Assembly: GCA_020741775.1 (NCBI GenBank)
Contig: DYYG01000049.1
Span: 1 to 64,000, forward strand
Reading direction: 5' to 3'
Length of the DNA: 64,000 nucleotides
Source: Methylorubrum populi
GTDB lineage: Bacteria > Pseudomonadota > Alphaproteobacteria > Rhizobiales > Beijerinckiaceae
The position numbers were made by a program, and so were the translations under genes. Position 1 is the stretch's first letter; each line of letters starts with the position of its first letter. The notes beneath the pieces were generated by a model. That model ran no database searches, was not told the DNA's origin, and saw nothing but the letters and a program-made list of their open reading frames with translations. Below, in pieces: positions 37,838 through 46,515 of the stretch.

Positions 37838-39718
37838 ATGGTCGATCTGATCCCGCGCGAGCATCTGTTCGGGAATCCGACGCGATATGGCCATCAGATC
37901 AGCCCGGACGGGCGCCGCCTCGGCTGGGTGGCGCCCTTCGAAGGCGTGCTCAACGTCTGGTCGGCGCCGATCGACGATCTCGAGGCCGCCATCCCCGTCA
38001 CGACGGATACGCGGCGCGGCATCGACGCCTATGCCTTCGCCTATGACGGCCGACACCTGCTTTACGTGCAGGATGCCGACGGCGACGAGAACCATCACCT
38101 CTACGCCGTCGACCTGACGACCAACGAGCGCCGCGACCTGACGCCGATCCCCGGCATTGCCGCGGCCATCGTCGGCCTCAGCCGGATCGTGCGCGACCGC
38201 ATCCTCGTCGCGATCAACGACCGCGACCCACGCTTCCACGATCTGCACACCATCGATCTCACCACCGGCGAGCGCCAGCTCGTCGCCGAAAATCCGGGCT
38301 TCGCCGGCTTCCTGATCGACGACCATTACGCAGTGCGTTTCGCCATCCGCAATCACCCGGACGGGTCGAGCGAGCTGCTCGCCCGCGAGGGCGACGGCTG
38401 GACATCCTGGCTGACCTTCCCGCCGGAGGATGCACGGGTCTCGGGAGCGGACAACCTCGACGCCGCCGGTACCGCCCTGTTCTGCCGCGACAGTCGCGGC
38501 CGCGACACCGCCGCCCTGACCCGCATCGATCTCGCCACGGGTGAGACCCGCATCCTGGCCGCGCATGACGAGGCGGATATCGGCGCCGTGCTTCTGGACG
38601 CCGAGACCCACGAGCCGGTGGCCTATTCCGTCACCCATGCCCGCAAGAGCTGGCACGTGCTCGACCCGCGCTTCGCGGACGACTTCGCCTTCCTCGAGAC
38701 GCAGGGGCTCGGAGACTGGTTCCCGGCGAGCCGCGACGAGGCCGATACGCACTGGATCGTCGTCGCCCGCGCCGACACGCGCATCGGCGAAGCCGCGATC
38801 TACGACCGGCGTGCCAAGACGCTCCGGTCCCTCGGCAGCGCCCGGCCTGAACTCGACGGCACTCCCCTGGCGCCGATGAGCCCGACGATCATCCGCTCCC
38901 GCGACGGGCTCGACCTCGTCTCCTACCTTACCCGCCCGCTCGACGCGCGGGAGCCCGGCCCCCTCGTGCTGCTGGTTCATGGTGGTCCCTGGGCCCGTGA
39001 CAGCTTCGGCTTCGACGGCATCCATCAATGGCTCGCCAACCGGGGCTATTCGGCGCTCAGCGTCAACTTCCGCTCCTCCACCGGATTCGGGAAGGCCTTC
39101 CTCAATGCGGGGGACGGCGAGTGGGGGCGGCGCATGGACGACGACCTCAGCGACGCCGTGGCCTGGGCGGTGTCGCAGGGCGTGGCCGATCCGGCCCGCA
39201 TCGCGATCATGGGCGGCAGCTACGGCGGCTATGCCACGCTGATGGCGCTGGCCCGCAACCCGGATGCCTATGCCTGCGGCATCGATCTGGTCGGCCCGGC
39301 CAATCTCGAAACCCTGGTGCGGACGATCCCGCCCTATTGGGAGGCGATGCGGGCGCAGCTCCACCGCGCCATCGGCGACCCGGATACGGAGGAGGGAATG
39401 GCGCTGATCCGGGAGCGCTCGCCGGTCTATTTCGCGGAGCGCATCCGGGCGCCGCTGCTGATCGTGCAGGGTGCCAACGACCCGCGGGTCAAGCAGGCCG
39501 AGTCCGATCAGATGGTGGCCGCGATGGAGAAGGGCGGCATCCCGGTCACCTATCTGCTCTTCCCGGATGAGGGGCACGGCCTCGTCCGCCCGGCCAACCG
39601 GCTGGCCTTCTTCGCGCGCGCGGAGGTGTTCCTGTCCCACCATCTCGGCGGGCGTTGCGAGCCGATGCGCGAGGCCGAATCGGCGGGAACGTCGATGCAG
39701 GTGGTGCGGGAAGGCTGA
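37838..39718 (+). CDS. S9-family (prolyl oligopeptidase-like) serine peptidase
   Basis: A 626-residue enzyme. The N-terminal half is a beta-propeller with repeated blocks such as YDGRHLLYVQDADGDENHHLY. The C-terminal hydrolase domain carries S461 in GGSYGGY, D548 in GANDPRVK, and H580 in DEGHG, a complete triad. HGGPWARDSFGF supplies the oxyanion region. No signal peptide is seen, so it is probably cytoplasmic. GAGGACA precedes the ATG. It is likely an oligopeptidase or acylaminoacyl peptidase; the exact substrate is unknown. Confidence 0.92.
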   Translation: MVDLIPREHLFGNPTRYGHQISPDGRRLGWVAPFEGVLNVWSAPIDDLEAAIPVTTDTRRGIDAYAFAYDGRHLLYVQDADGDENHHLYAVDLTTNERRDLTPIPGIAAAIVGLSRIVRDRILVAINDRDPRFHDLHTIDLTTGERQLVAENPGFAGFLIDDHYAVRFAIRNHPDGSSELLAREGDGWTSWLTFPPEDARVSGADNLDAAGTALFCRDSRGRDTAALTRIDLATGETRILAAHDEADIGAVLLDAETHEPVAYSVTHARKSWHVLDPRFADDFAFLETQGLGDWFPASRDEADTHWIVVARADTRIGEAAIYDRRAKTLRSLGSARPELDGTPLAPMSPTIIRSRDGLDLVSYLTRPLDAREPGPLVLLVHGGPWARDSFGFDGIHQWLANRGYSALSVNFRSSTGFGKAFLNAGDGEWGRRMDDDLSDAVAWAVSQGVADPARIAIMGGSYGGYATLMALARNPDAYACGIDLVGPANLETLVRTIPPYWEAMRAQLHRAIGDPDTEEGMALIRERSPVYFAERIRAPLLIVQGANDPRVKQAESDQMVAAMEKGGIPVTYLLFPDEGHGLVRPANRLAFFARAEVFLSHHLGGRCEPMREAESAGTSMQVVREG

Positions 39719-39726
39719 GGCATCGT

Positions 39727-39751
39727 CTCCCTCCCCGGTCAGGGGAGGGAG
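39727..39751. repeat. GC-rich hairpin, first of a pair
   Basis: CTCCCTCCCC (39727-39736) and GGGGAGGGAG (39742-39751) form a 10-bp perfect stem with a 5-base loop just after the S9 peptidase stop. It lacks a T-run. A similar hairpin follows at 39792. Confidence 0.65.
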
Positions 39752-39791
39752 AGCGGGGTGCGCCCGATCCGGCGCATCTGCCTAGTGTCGA

Positions 39792-39813
39792 CTCCTCCCC
39801 TCTCGGGGAGGAG
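39792..39813. repeat. GC-rich hairpin, second of a pair
   Basis: CTCCTCCCC (39792-39800) and GGGGAGGAG (39805-39813) form a 9-bp stem with a 4-base loop, then CGTATTT. It may end transcription of the S9 peptidase gene, or be part of an interspersed repeat with the first hairpin. Confidence 0.6.
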
Positions 39814-39843
39814 CGTATTTCGTTCGGCCGTGGGCCGGCTCGC

Positions 39844-40197
39844 TTAGGCGTCGAGGGTTTCGTCGTCCTCGTCGTCGATGTCCACGAGGAAGACGATGTC
39901 GGCCTCGTCCTCTTCCTCGTCGTCCGTGCCGCTGGCGGCATCGGCGGCGTGATGCTCGTCGGCCTCGAAATCGCCCTCGCCGTCATCGGCGGACAGCGCG
40001 TCCTCGAACTCCTCGATCTCGTCCTCGGAGGCCTTGCGGATGACGAGTTCCGAGGTGCCGTTCCAGATCGGCTTGCCGGCGGTGGTGAGGCTGCGGATGT
40101 CTTCCTTGAAGCCATCGCAGGTGAACAGGTCGCGGGCGGTCGCCTCGTCGCCGTTGATGACCGCGATCGCCGTGCCGTCGATCTCGAGCGTGAACAT
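39844..40197 (-). CDS. Hypothetical protein with a long acidic C-terminal tail
   Basis: A 117-residue protein starting at the ATG at 40197. The first 57 or so residues look folded (MFTLEIDGTAIAVINGDEATARDLF, GKPIWNGTSELVIRKASEDE). The rest is highly acidic, with runs such as TDDEEEDEADIVFLVDIDDEDDE. Acidic tails of this kind can act as nucleic-acid mimics, chaperone-like regions or metal binders, but none of these is shown. The N-terminal part does not match a family I know. It is a single gene, flanked by hairpins on one side and the DUF900 gene on the other. Confidence 0.75.
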   Translation of the reverse strand: MFTLEIDGTAIAVINGDEATARDLFTCDGFKEDIRSLTTAGKPIWNGTSELVIRKASEDEIEEFEDALSADDGEGDFEADEHHAADAASGTDDEEEDEADIVFLVDIDDEDDETLDA

Positions 40198-40392
40198 CGG
40201 GAACATCCTCGGAGAGGGATAAAGAGCCACGCGCCGACGCACCGCGTCCCGCGGGGAACCGCGACCGGTTTGGCCGGGTTCGGCGGCGCTTGTAGGCTGC
40301 CGGCACCGGATTCGTCGATGGGCCACAGGCGAGTTTCGCGCTGTGGTCGCGCGAACCGCCCGCTGAACGTCTCGTCGGCCTTGGTTCGACGG

Positions 40393-41427
40393 CTAGGTTC
40401 CGCTGCTGCCGCGGGCGATGGCGCGCTTCACCACGCCCTGCACCTCGCTGTTCGACAGGAACAAGTCGTGGTTGAACAGGCCGCCGCCGTAATCCGAGGC
40501 ATCGGCGACGCGCACGCCCAATTCCTCCAGGCGCTTTCGGTCGGCGGCACCGGCGCGGACCACGCCCCCGGCGATGGCCCCGGAGATTTCGAGGGCCCGG
40601 TCGTTGGTCGCCGAGATGACGGTGATGCGCTTGGCGTCCGGCCCCAGGCGCTCGACGCCGTTGGCGAAGAGGTCGATGTCGATGTCGGGCGCGGCCAGCA
40701 CCACCGCGCCGATTCGGGCGACGGCCGCCTCACCGGCCTCGACCCGCAGCATGCGCAGAGTTTCGAGGGTCAGGAGCGTGCCCATCGAGTGGGCGACGAT
40801 GTGGATGCGCCCTCCGCTCGGCGTCGTCGTGACGGTCTTCAACAGATCCTCGAAGGCGTCGCGGGACCACAGGGCGCTCTCGCGGTCGTAGCCGTAATCG
40901 AAGGTGGCAGCGGCCGAGGGCCAGGTGAACAGGGCCGAGGCGCCCCTGAAGCGGATGCCGTCGGAGAGCATCGCGGCGCTGATCGCGGCGGATTCGAAGG
41001 TCTCGCGGTAGCCGTGGACATAGATCAGCACGTCGCGGCCGAAGGCGGCCTGGGCGAAGGCTGCCGCCGATCCCGGTCCGGTGGTCACCTCGCCGACGGA
41101 GCGGATGCCCCATTCGCTGCCGATGACCGACGACACCTTGCCGATCAGGGAACGATCCGGTGCCGCCATGCGCGCTTCCGCGAAGCTGAGGCCCCGGCCG
41201 CGCTCCGAGCCGAAATAGGGCGGCTTCGGCGGGTTGCCGGAGGCCGGGCGGCGGGTGGTGGCGACGAGGAGGACCGGGCTCACATCGAGCGCCGATTGCG
41301 TCTCGGCCACCGCGCCGGTGGCGAGCCCGTCCATGACGCAGCCGGAGAGGGCGGGGGAAAGGCCGGCCGCTCCGGCAAGGCCCATCAGGCGCAGGAGGGA
41401 GCGGCGGGTTGCGTCGGAAGGCTGCAT
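40393..41427 (-). CDS. DUF900-type alpha/beta hydrolase lipoprotein
   Basis: A 344-residue protein. The N-terminus RRSLLRLMGLAGAAGLSPALSGC has a twin Arg and a lipobox (LSGC) with the Cys at about 30, so it is probably a membrane-anchored lipoprotein. The hydrolase part contains VLLVATTRR, DVLIYVHGYRETFE, and the nucleophile elbow AHSMGT, which match the DUF900 family. The C-terminus has VVLAAPDIDIDLF and NHDLFLSN. Substrate is unknown. A serine-hydrolase activity (esterase or lipase) is the simplest reading. Confidence 0.88.
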   Translation of the reverse strand: MQPSDATRRSLLRLMGLAGAAGLSPALSGCVMDGLATGAVAETQSALDVSPVLLVATTRRPASGNPPKPPYFGSERGRGLSFAEARMAAPDRSLIGKVSSVIGSEWGIRSVGEVTTGPGSAAAFAQAAFGRDVLIYVHGYRETFESAAISAAMLSDGIRFRGASALFTWPSAAATFDYGYDRESALWSRDAFEDLLKTVTTTPSGGRIHIVAHSMGTLLTLETLRMLRVEAGEAAVARIGAVVLAAPDIDIDLFANGVERLGPDAKRITVISATNDRALEISGAIAGGVVRAGAADRKRLEELGVRVADASDYGGGLFNHDLFLSNSEVQGVVKRAIARGSSGT

Positions 41428-41571
41428 GGCCGTTATGGTCCCCGGAAAATCCCGCGGCGGTGGCAAGCCGGCGCGGGGCGCCCCTCCTTCGCGTAGGATC
41501 TTGGCCGTGGCGGGGCACGAATGGGATTTTGAGCACTCGACGCCCGGCCTCGGCCCCGGCATGAAGGGGCC

Positions 41572-42561
41572 ATGAGCGCGACCTTCCCCAACATGGATCA
41601 CATCCGCGAGCGTCTTCTGGCCGGCGACCGAGCGGCCCTGGCCCGCGCCATCACGCTGGCCGAGTCGCGTCGGGCCGATCACCGGGCGGCGGTGCGCGAC
41701 CTGATCGATGCGGTGCTGCCGCAGACGGGCCGAGCGATCCGAGTCGGCATCACCGGCGTGCCGGGGGTAGGCAAGTCGACCACCATCGATGCCCTCGGCT
41801 CGCTCCTTACGGAAGCCGGGCACAAGGTGGCGGTGCTCGCCGTCGATCCGTCCTCGACCCGCACCGGCGGTTCGATTCTCGGCGACAAGACGCGGATGGC
41901 GCGGCTCGCCATCGACCGCAACGCCTTCATCCGGCCCTCGCCCTCCTCGGGCACCCTCGGCGGTGTCGCCGCCAAGACCCGCGAGACCATGCTCCTGTGC
42001 GAGGCGGCGGGCTTCGACGTCATCCTCGTCGAGACGGTCGGCGTCGGCCAGTCCGAGACGGCGGTGGCCGATCTCACCGATTTCTTCCTCGTGCTGATGC
42101 TGCCGGGCGCCGGTGACGAGCTTCAAGGCATCAAGAAGGGCATCCTCGAACTCGCCGACATGATCGCGGTCAACAAGGCCGACGATGGCGAGGGCGAGCG
42201 CCGGGCCAATGCCGCGGCGTCCGAGTACCGCGCGGCGCTCCACATCCTGACGCCGCCTTCCGCCACCTGGACGCCGCCGGTGGTCACCATCTCAGGCCTG
42301 CACGGCAAGGGCCTCGACGCGCTGTGGGGCCGGATCGAGGATCATCGCGCCAAGCTCACCGCCACCGGCGAGATCGCCCAGAAACGGCGGGAGCAGGATG
42401 TGAAGTGGATGTGGGCCCTGGTCCACGAGCGGCTGCACCAGCGTTTGGTCGGCAGCGCCGAGATCCGCAAGGCCACCGCCGAGGCAGAGAAATCCGTCGC
42501 CGCCGGCACGCATTCGCCCGCCGCCGGAGCCGATGCCATCGCGACCTTGATCGGGTTGTGA
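41572..42561 (+). CDS. meaB: MeaB GTPase, protector of B12-dependent acyl-CoA mutases
   Basis: MeaB is a G3E-type GTPase that guards methylmalonyl-CoA mutase and its relatives from inactivation and gates cofactor loading. The 329 residues have the P-loop GVPGVGKST at 62-70, AVDPSSTRTGGSILGDKTRM, FIRPSPSSGTLGGVA, VETVGVGQSE and NKADDGEGERR. It is separated by about 4 kb from meaA (ecm), whose product is a likely partner. The stop overlaps a pyroglutamyl-peptidase-like gene in GTGA. ATG 41572 is followed by an alternative at 41593. Confidence 0.95.
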   Translation: MSATFPNMDHIRERLLAGDRAALARAITLAESRRADHRAAVRDLIDAVLPQTGRAIRVGITGVPGVGKSTTIDALGSLLTEAGHKVAVLAVDPSSTRTGGSILGDKTRMARLAIDRNAFIRPSPSSGTLGGVAAKTRETMLLCEAAGFDVILVETVGVGQSETAVADLTDFFLVLMLPGAGDELQGIKKGILELADMIAVNKADDGEGERRANAAASEYRAALHILTPPSATWTPPVVTISGLHGKGLDALWGRIEDHRAKLTATGEIAQKRREQDVKWMWALVHERLHQRLVGSAEIRKATAEAEKSVAAGTHSPAAGADAIATLIGL

Positions 42562-43241
42562 ACCGTCTGCTGATTACGGGCTTCGGCCCGTTTCCCGGCG
42601 TTCCCGACAATCCGAGCGGACGGCTGGCCCGCCGGCTCGCGGCTCTGCCGCGCCTGCGTCTGCTTCTGGAGCACCGGCCGGATTGCCTCGTGCTCGACAC
42701 GCGCTACGGCGCCCTCGACACACAACTCGCCCCGGCCCTGGCGCGGGAACCACTCGCCGTGCTGATGATCGGCGTGGCGGCGCGCCGCCGCCGGGTCTGT
42801 GTCGAGAGTCGCGCCGTGAACCGGATGAGCCGGCTGTTTCCCGATGCGGGCGGCGCGGTCGGGCGGCGATTCGCCCTCGATCCCGGTGGGCCGGCCCAAA
42901 GGTGGAGTGCGGCGGCGCTGCCGGTCCGCGTGGCGCTGAGACGGGCCGGTCTCGCCGCCGCGCCGTCGCGGGACGCCGGCCGCTACCTCTGCAACGCCTC
43001 CTATTTCCGCGCACTGGAGGAGGGTCGCCCGGTAGTCTTCCTCCATATCCCGATGCCGCCGCGTACCAAGCGCAGGGCAGACGGGAGAGGGCACCGCCGG
43101 CCGGTTCTCGACCGGTGGGCGGAGGCATTCGCGGAAGCGGCGCGTGTGCTCGCCCTGCGGGGCAGGGCGAGTGCTGAGAGCGCTGTCCACCGAAGCGGAG
43201 ACCGGGTCGGCGCTAGAAAGCGCGTCTCAACAAGGCCCTAG
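42558..43241 (+). CDS. pcp: Pyroglutamyl-peptidase I-like protein (peptidase C15)
   Basis: A 227-residue protein starting with GTG in a GTGA overlap with meaB. The N-terminal LLITGFGPFPGVPDNPSG is the family signature. The catalytic set is visible: E83 in CVESRAVNRM, C145 in GRYLCNASYF, and H163 in FLHIPMPP. It removes N-terminal pyroglutamate in the family. The C-terminal 55 residues are Arg-rich and probably not part of the fold. Coupling to meaB is unusual and suggests co-expression. Function in this setting is not proven. Confidence 0.82.
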   Translation: MNRLLITGFGPFPGVPDNPSGRLARRLAALPRLRLLLEHRPDCLVLDTRYGALDTQLAPALAREPLAVLMIGVAARRRRVCVESRAVNRMSRLFPDAGGAVGRRFALDPGGPAQRWSAAALPVRVALRRAGLAAAPSRDAGRYLCNASYFRALEEGRPVVFLHIPMPPRTKRRADGRGHRRPVLDRWAEAFAEAARVLALRGRASAESAVHRSGDRVGARKRVSTRP

Positions 43242-43296
43242 AGCCGTACCCGATTGCAACGCGATCAGGCACGGCTCTCAAGGCGGCTGCGGCCCA

Positions 43297-43902
43297 TCAG
43301 GCCCATTCGCGCTGGGCGAGCTTCGCCTCGTAGGCCTCGATGGCCGGAGCCTTCTGATCGAGGGTGAGGCCGATCTCGTCGAGGCCGTTCAGCAGGTTGT
43401 GCTTGCGCCCCTCGTCGATGTCGAAATGCAGGGTGCCGCCGTCCGGGCCCTTGATGGTCTGGGCCGCCAGATCGATCGTCAGCGTCGCGTTGGCGCCGCG
43501 CTCGGCGTCCTGGAACAGCTTCTCCAGGTCCTCGGGCGAGACGACGATGGCGAGGATGCCGTTCTTGGCGCAGTTGTTGAAGAAGATGTCGGCGAAGCTC
43601 GTGGAAATCACGCAGCGGATGCCGAAATCGGCCAGCGCCCAGGGGGCGTGCTCGCGCGAGGAGCCGCAACCGAAATTGTCACCCACCACCAGGATCTTGG
43701 CGTTGCGATAGGCCGGCTGGTTGAGAATGAATTCGGGATTCTCCGAGCCGTCGTCGTTGTAGCGCATCTCGGAGAACAGGCCCTGGCCGAGCCCGGTGCG
43801 CTTGATCGTCTTGAGATACTGCTTCGGGATGATGCGGTCGGTATCGATATTGATGATCCGCATGGGCGCCGCGACGCCCTCCAGGGTCGTGAACTTTTCC
43901 AT
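43297..43902 (-). CDS. leuD: 3-isopropylmalate dehydratase small subunit
   Basis: LeuD pairs with LeuC to isomerise 2-isopropylmalate in leucine synthesis. The 201 residues show [13 protein letters not shown], the [20 protein letters not shown] substrate-binding block and [15 protein letters not shown]. The size fits the single-domain small subunit. LeuC and LeuB are not in the window. AAGAG lies near the ATG. The 55-base gap to the convergent pcp gene shows nothing special. Confidence 0.96.
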   Translation of the reverse strand: MEKFTTLEGVAAPMRIINIDTDRIIPKQYLKTIKRTGLGQGLFSEMRYNDDGSENPEFILNQPAYRNAKILVVGDNFGCGSSREHAPWALADFGIRCVISTSFADIFFNNCAKNGILAIVVSPEDLEKLFQDAERGANATLTIDLAAQTIKGPDGGTLHFDIDEGRKHNLLNGLDEIGLTLDQKAPAIEAYEAKLAQREWA

Positions 43903-44072
43903 CGCTCTTCTCGAAATCGTCGTCTCGGCCGGCCATCGTCACCCGGCCCCGGTCCGGCGCCTTTTAGCAGCAGGATTGACGCACCGGTAGCCGAGCGGCG
44001 GCGACCTGTTCCGGTCGGCACCCGGCTTGCGGTATAGATCGTCCGTTTGCGACGAGGGGGGACCCGTTTCAC

Positions 44073-44246
44073 ATGGCCGAGACATCCGACACCTTCAAGA
44101 AGGCGCCGAAGCGCAAGCCCTCCAAGGGCAAGAGCGTCGCCGTCTCGCCCGAGATGCGGCAAGCCTATGCCGACCTGATCAAGCAGCGGGAGGAAAAGGA
44201 GCAAGCCTACGGCCGCCACCTGCGGCAGGACGAGCCGCGGCGGTGA
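44073..44246 (+). CDS. 57-residue basic protein, unknown function
   Basis: A short frame with ATG at 44073 and a purine-rich site (GAGGGGGGA) about 12 bases before it. It encodes 57 residues: a Lys-rich start (FKKAPKRKPSKGK) and a charged helix (MRQAYADLIKQREEKEQ). The composition is unlike antisense shadows and there is no overlap with another gene. It may bind nucleic acid or a ribosome-related partner, but nothing proves this. It is convergent with trpS, 12 bases away. Confidence 0.65.
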   Translation: MAETSDTFKKAPKRKPSKGKSVAVSPEMRQAYADLIKQREEKEQAYGRHLRQDEPRR

Positions 44247-44258
44247 CGGCCGGGTTCG

Positions 44259-45320
44259 TCACACCGCCTTGAGCGAGGGCCCGCGACGGACGAAGCCGAC
44301 GATGTCCTTGACCGCGTCGAGGGTCGGCGCGGCGATGGCTCCCGCCCGCTCGGCGCCGTCGCCGAGAACCGAATCGATGTAGCCCGGATCGGCGACGAGC
44401 CGCTTCATCTCGGCTCCGATCGGCGCCAGCATCTCCACCGCGAGATCGACCAGCGCCGGTTTGAAGCTGGAGAACTGCGCGCCACCGAAATCCTTCAGCA
44501 CCTCCTCGCGGGTGATGCCGCGCAGGGCCGCGAAGATGCCGACGAGGTTGTCGGCCTCGGGCCGGCCGGCGAGGCCGGCGACCTCCGAGGGGAGGGGCTC
44601 CGGGTCGGTCTTGGCCTTGCGCACCTTCTGGGCGATGCCGTCGGCGTCGTCGGTAAGCGCGATGCGCGAATAGTCCGACGGGTCGGACTTCGACATCTTT
44701 TTGGTGCCGTCGCGCAGGGACATGACGCGCGCGGCCGGTCCGCCGATCAGCGGCTCGGTGATCGGGAAGAACTGCTCGCCATGGCCGTGAGCCAGAATCG
44801 ACTGCGCGAAATCGTTGTTGAACTTCTGCGCGATGTCGCGGGTCAGTTCGAGGTGCTGCTTCTGGTCCTCGCCCACAGGCACGTGCGTGGCCCGGTAGGC
44901 CAGGATGTCGGCGGCCATCAGCACCGGATAATCGTAGAGGCCGATGGAGGCGTTCTCGCGGTCCTTGCCGGCCTTGTCCTTGAACTGCGTCATGCGGTTG
45001 AGCCAGCCGAGGCGGGCGACGCAGTTGAAGATCCAGGCCAGTTCCGCGTGCTGCGGCACCTGCGACTGGTTGAAGACGATGGACCGCGTCGGGTCGATGC
45101 CGGCGGCGAGGAAGGCGGCGGTCACTTCGCGGATCTGGCCGCGCAAAGCCTGCGGATCCTGCCACAGGGTGATCGCGTGCAGATCGACCACGCAGTAGAG
45201 GCACTGCGCGTCCCGCTGCTGCATCTCGACGAAGCGCTTGATGGCGCCGAGATAGTTGCCGAGATGCAGGTTGCCGGTCGGCTGGACGCCGGAAAAGACG
45301 AGCTCGGTGAACGCGGCCAT
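44259..45320 (-). CDS. trpS: Tryptophanyl-tRNA synthetase
   Basis: A 353-residue class I synthetase charging tRNA-Trp. The HIGH-type motif is [10 protein letters not shown] near the N-terminus after FSGVQPTG, and the KMSKS motif is [10 protein letters not shown]. The blocks [16 protein letters not shown] and [17 protein letters not shown] are typical. Length is normal. The ribosome binding site is weak (AGGGA, 12 bases before ATG). No regulatory RNA is seen upstream. Confidence 0.97.
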   Translation of the reverse strand: MAAFTELVFSGVQPTGNLHLGNYLGAIKRFVEMQQRDAQCLYCVVDLHAITLWQDPQALRGQIREVTAAFLAAGIDPTRSIVFNQSQVPQHAELAWIFNCVARLGWLNRMTQFKDKAGKDRENASIGLYDYPVLMAADILAYRATHVPVGEDQKQHLELTRDIAQKFNNDFAQSILAHGHGEQFFPITEPLIGGPAARVMSLRDGTKKMSKSDPSDYSRIALTDDADGIAQKVRKAKTDPEPLPSEVAGLAGRPEADNLVGIFAALRGITREEVLKDFGGAQFSSFKPALVDLAVEMLAPIGAEMKRLVADPGYIDSVLGDGAERAGAIAAPTLDAVKDIVGFVRRGPSLKAV

Positions 45321-45513
45321 CGGCGCGGGTCCCTGGAAAGAAGGTCCGGGCCGAGGCGATCTCGCATCCCGCTTGAAGCGGCGGTTTCTGGCACCGGCAG
45401 CGGCAGCCGGTCAAGGCGGCGGGTTGCCGGGGTCACACCCGTTTGGACGATTGCGAGCGGGCTCGGTCGGGCGCACCGTCAATGCGGGGCGCGAATTGCA
45501 AGGACGCGGGTGC

Positions 45514-46440
45514 ATGGCCCTGACACGCAGAACCCTCGTGCTCACGGCGGCGTCCCTCGTTGTATGGCGCGCCCATGCCGCGTCCGAGCGCTCCTCTTTC
45601 CTGCCGCTCTGGCCGGGATCGCCGCCGGGTGGCGGCGGTCCATCCGGACCGTTGGAGATCGGTCCGAGGGGGGCTGTCGCCGCGATCGCCGTCCCCGGGC
45701 TCGAGGTTTTCACGCCCGCGCGGCCGAACGGTGCAGCAATGTTGATCGCCGCCGGCGGCGGCTACAAGCGCATCGAGGTCGAGCGTGAAGCGCGCCCGGC
45801 GGCGCGCTGGCTCGCCTCCCGCGGGATCACGGCGTTTGTCCTGTTCTACCGTCTTCCGCGGGAGGATTGGTCGGCCGGAGCCCTGGCGCCGCTTCAGGAT
45901 GCGCAGCGCGCATTGCGTCTCATCCGGGCGAATGCCGGCCGATACGATTTGTCCCCCGACCGCATCGGTGTCCTCGGCTTCTCGGCGGGTGGGCATCTGA
46001 TGGGGCTGGCGGCGACGCGCTCGGCCTACCGCTCCTACGAGGCCGTGGATGGGACCGATGCCCTGTCGGCCCGGCCTGCCGAGGCAGCTCTGATCTATCC
46101 GATCATCACGCTGAGGCAGCCCTACGACCACACCGCGACGCGGATTCAATTGATCGGGCATCGTCCCGATCCTGCCGCGATCCGCGACTGGTCGGTCGAG
46201 ACGCATGTGCGGTCCCGTTGTCCGCCGGTCTTTCTGGCTCAGGCCGAGGACGACCCGATTGCCGATGTGGCGAATAGCCGGATCATGGCCGAGGCCTGCG
46301 AGCGGGCCGGCGTCCCGGTCGAGAGCGACATCCTGACGACCGGTGGCCACGGCTTCGCCATGGGGCGCCCCGGAACAGCCAGCATCACATGGCCGGAACG
46401 GTACGAAATCTGGCTCAGGGCGAAGGGCGCCCTGAGCTGA
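45514..46440 (+). CDS. Exported alpha/beta hydrolase (esterase-like)
   Basis: A 308-residue protein starting at the ATG at 45514, with AAGGA 9 bases upstream. The N-terminus MALTRRTLVLTAASLVVWRA carries a twin Arg and a hydrophobic core ending near HAA at 23, a probable Tat or Sec signal. The oxyanion segment GGGY lies at 81-84, the nucleophile is S157 in GFSAGG, and D (in AEDDPIA) and H (in GGHGFA) follow near the C-terminus. This pattern fits BD-FAE/esterase-type hydrolases. Substrate is unknown; a carbohydrate ester is possible. Confidence 0.88.
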   Translation: MALTRRTLVLTAASLVVWRAHAASERSSFLPLWPGSPPGGGGPSGPLEIGPRGAVAAIAVPGLEVFTPARPNGAAMLIAAGGGYKRIEVEREARPAARWLASRGITAFVLFYRLPREDWSAGALAPLQDAQRALRLIRANAGRYDLSPDRIGVLGFSAGGHLMGLAATRSAYRSYEAVDGTDALSARPAEAALIYPIITLRQPYDHTATRIQLIGHRPDPAAIRDWSVETHVRSRCPPVFLAQAEDDPIADVANSRIMAEACERAGVPVESDILTTGGHGFAMGRPGTASITWPERYEIWLRAKGALS

Positions 46441-46457
46441 GGTATGTGCGAAGGCGG

Positions 46458-46482
46458 TCTCCCTCTCGATTTTTGGGAGAGG
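46458..46482. repeat. Short hairpin between convergent genes
   Basis: TCTCCC (46458-46463) and GGGAGA (46475-46480), or CCTCTC and GAGAGG in a shifted form, can pair with T-rich loop bases. It lies between the esterase and meaA stops and resembles the hairpins at 39727 and 39792. Confidence 0.4.
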
Positions 46483-46515
46483 AATGACCCTTTCGTCAAA
46501 AGCGCCGGGAACGCC

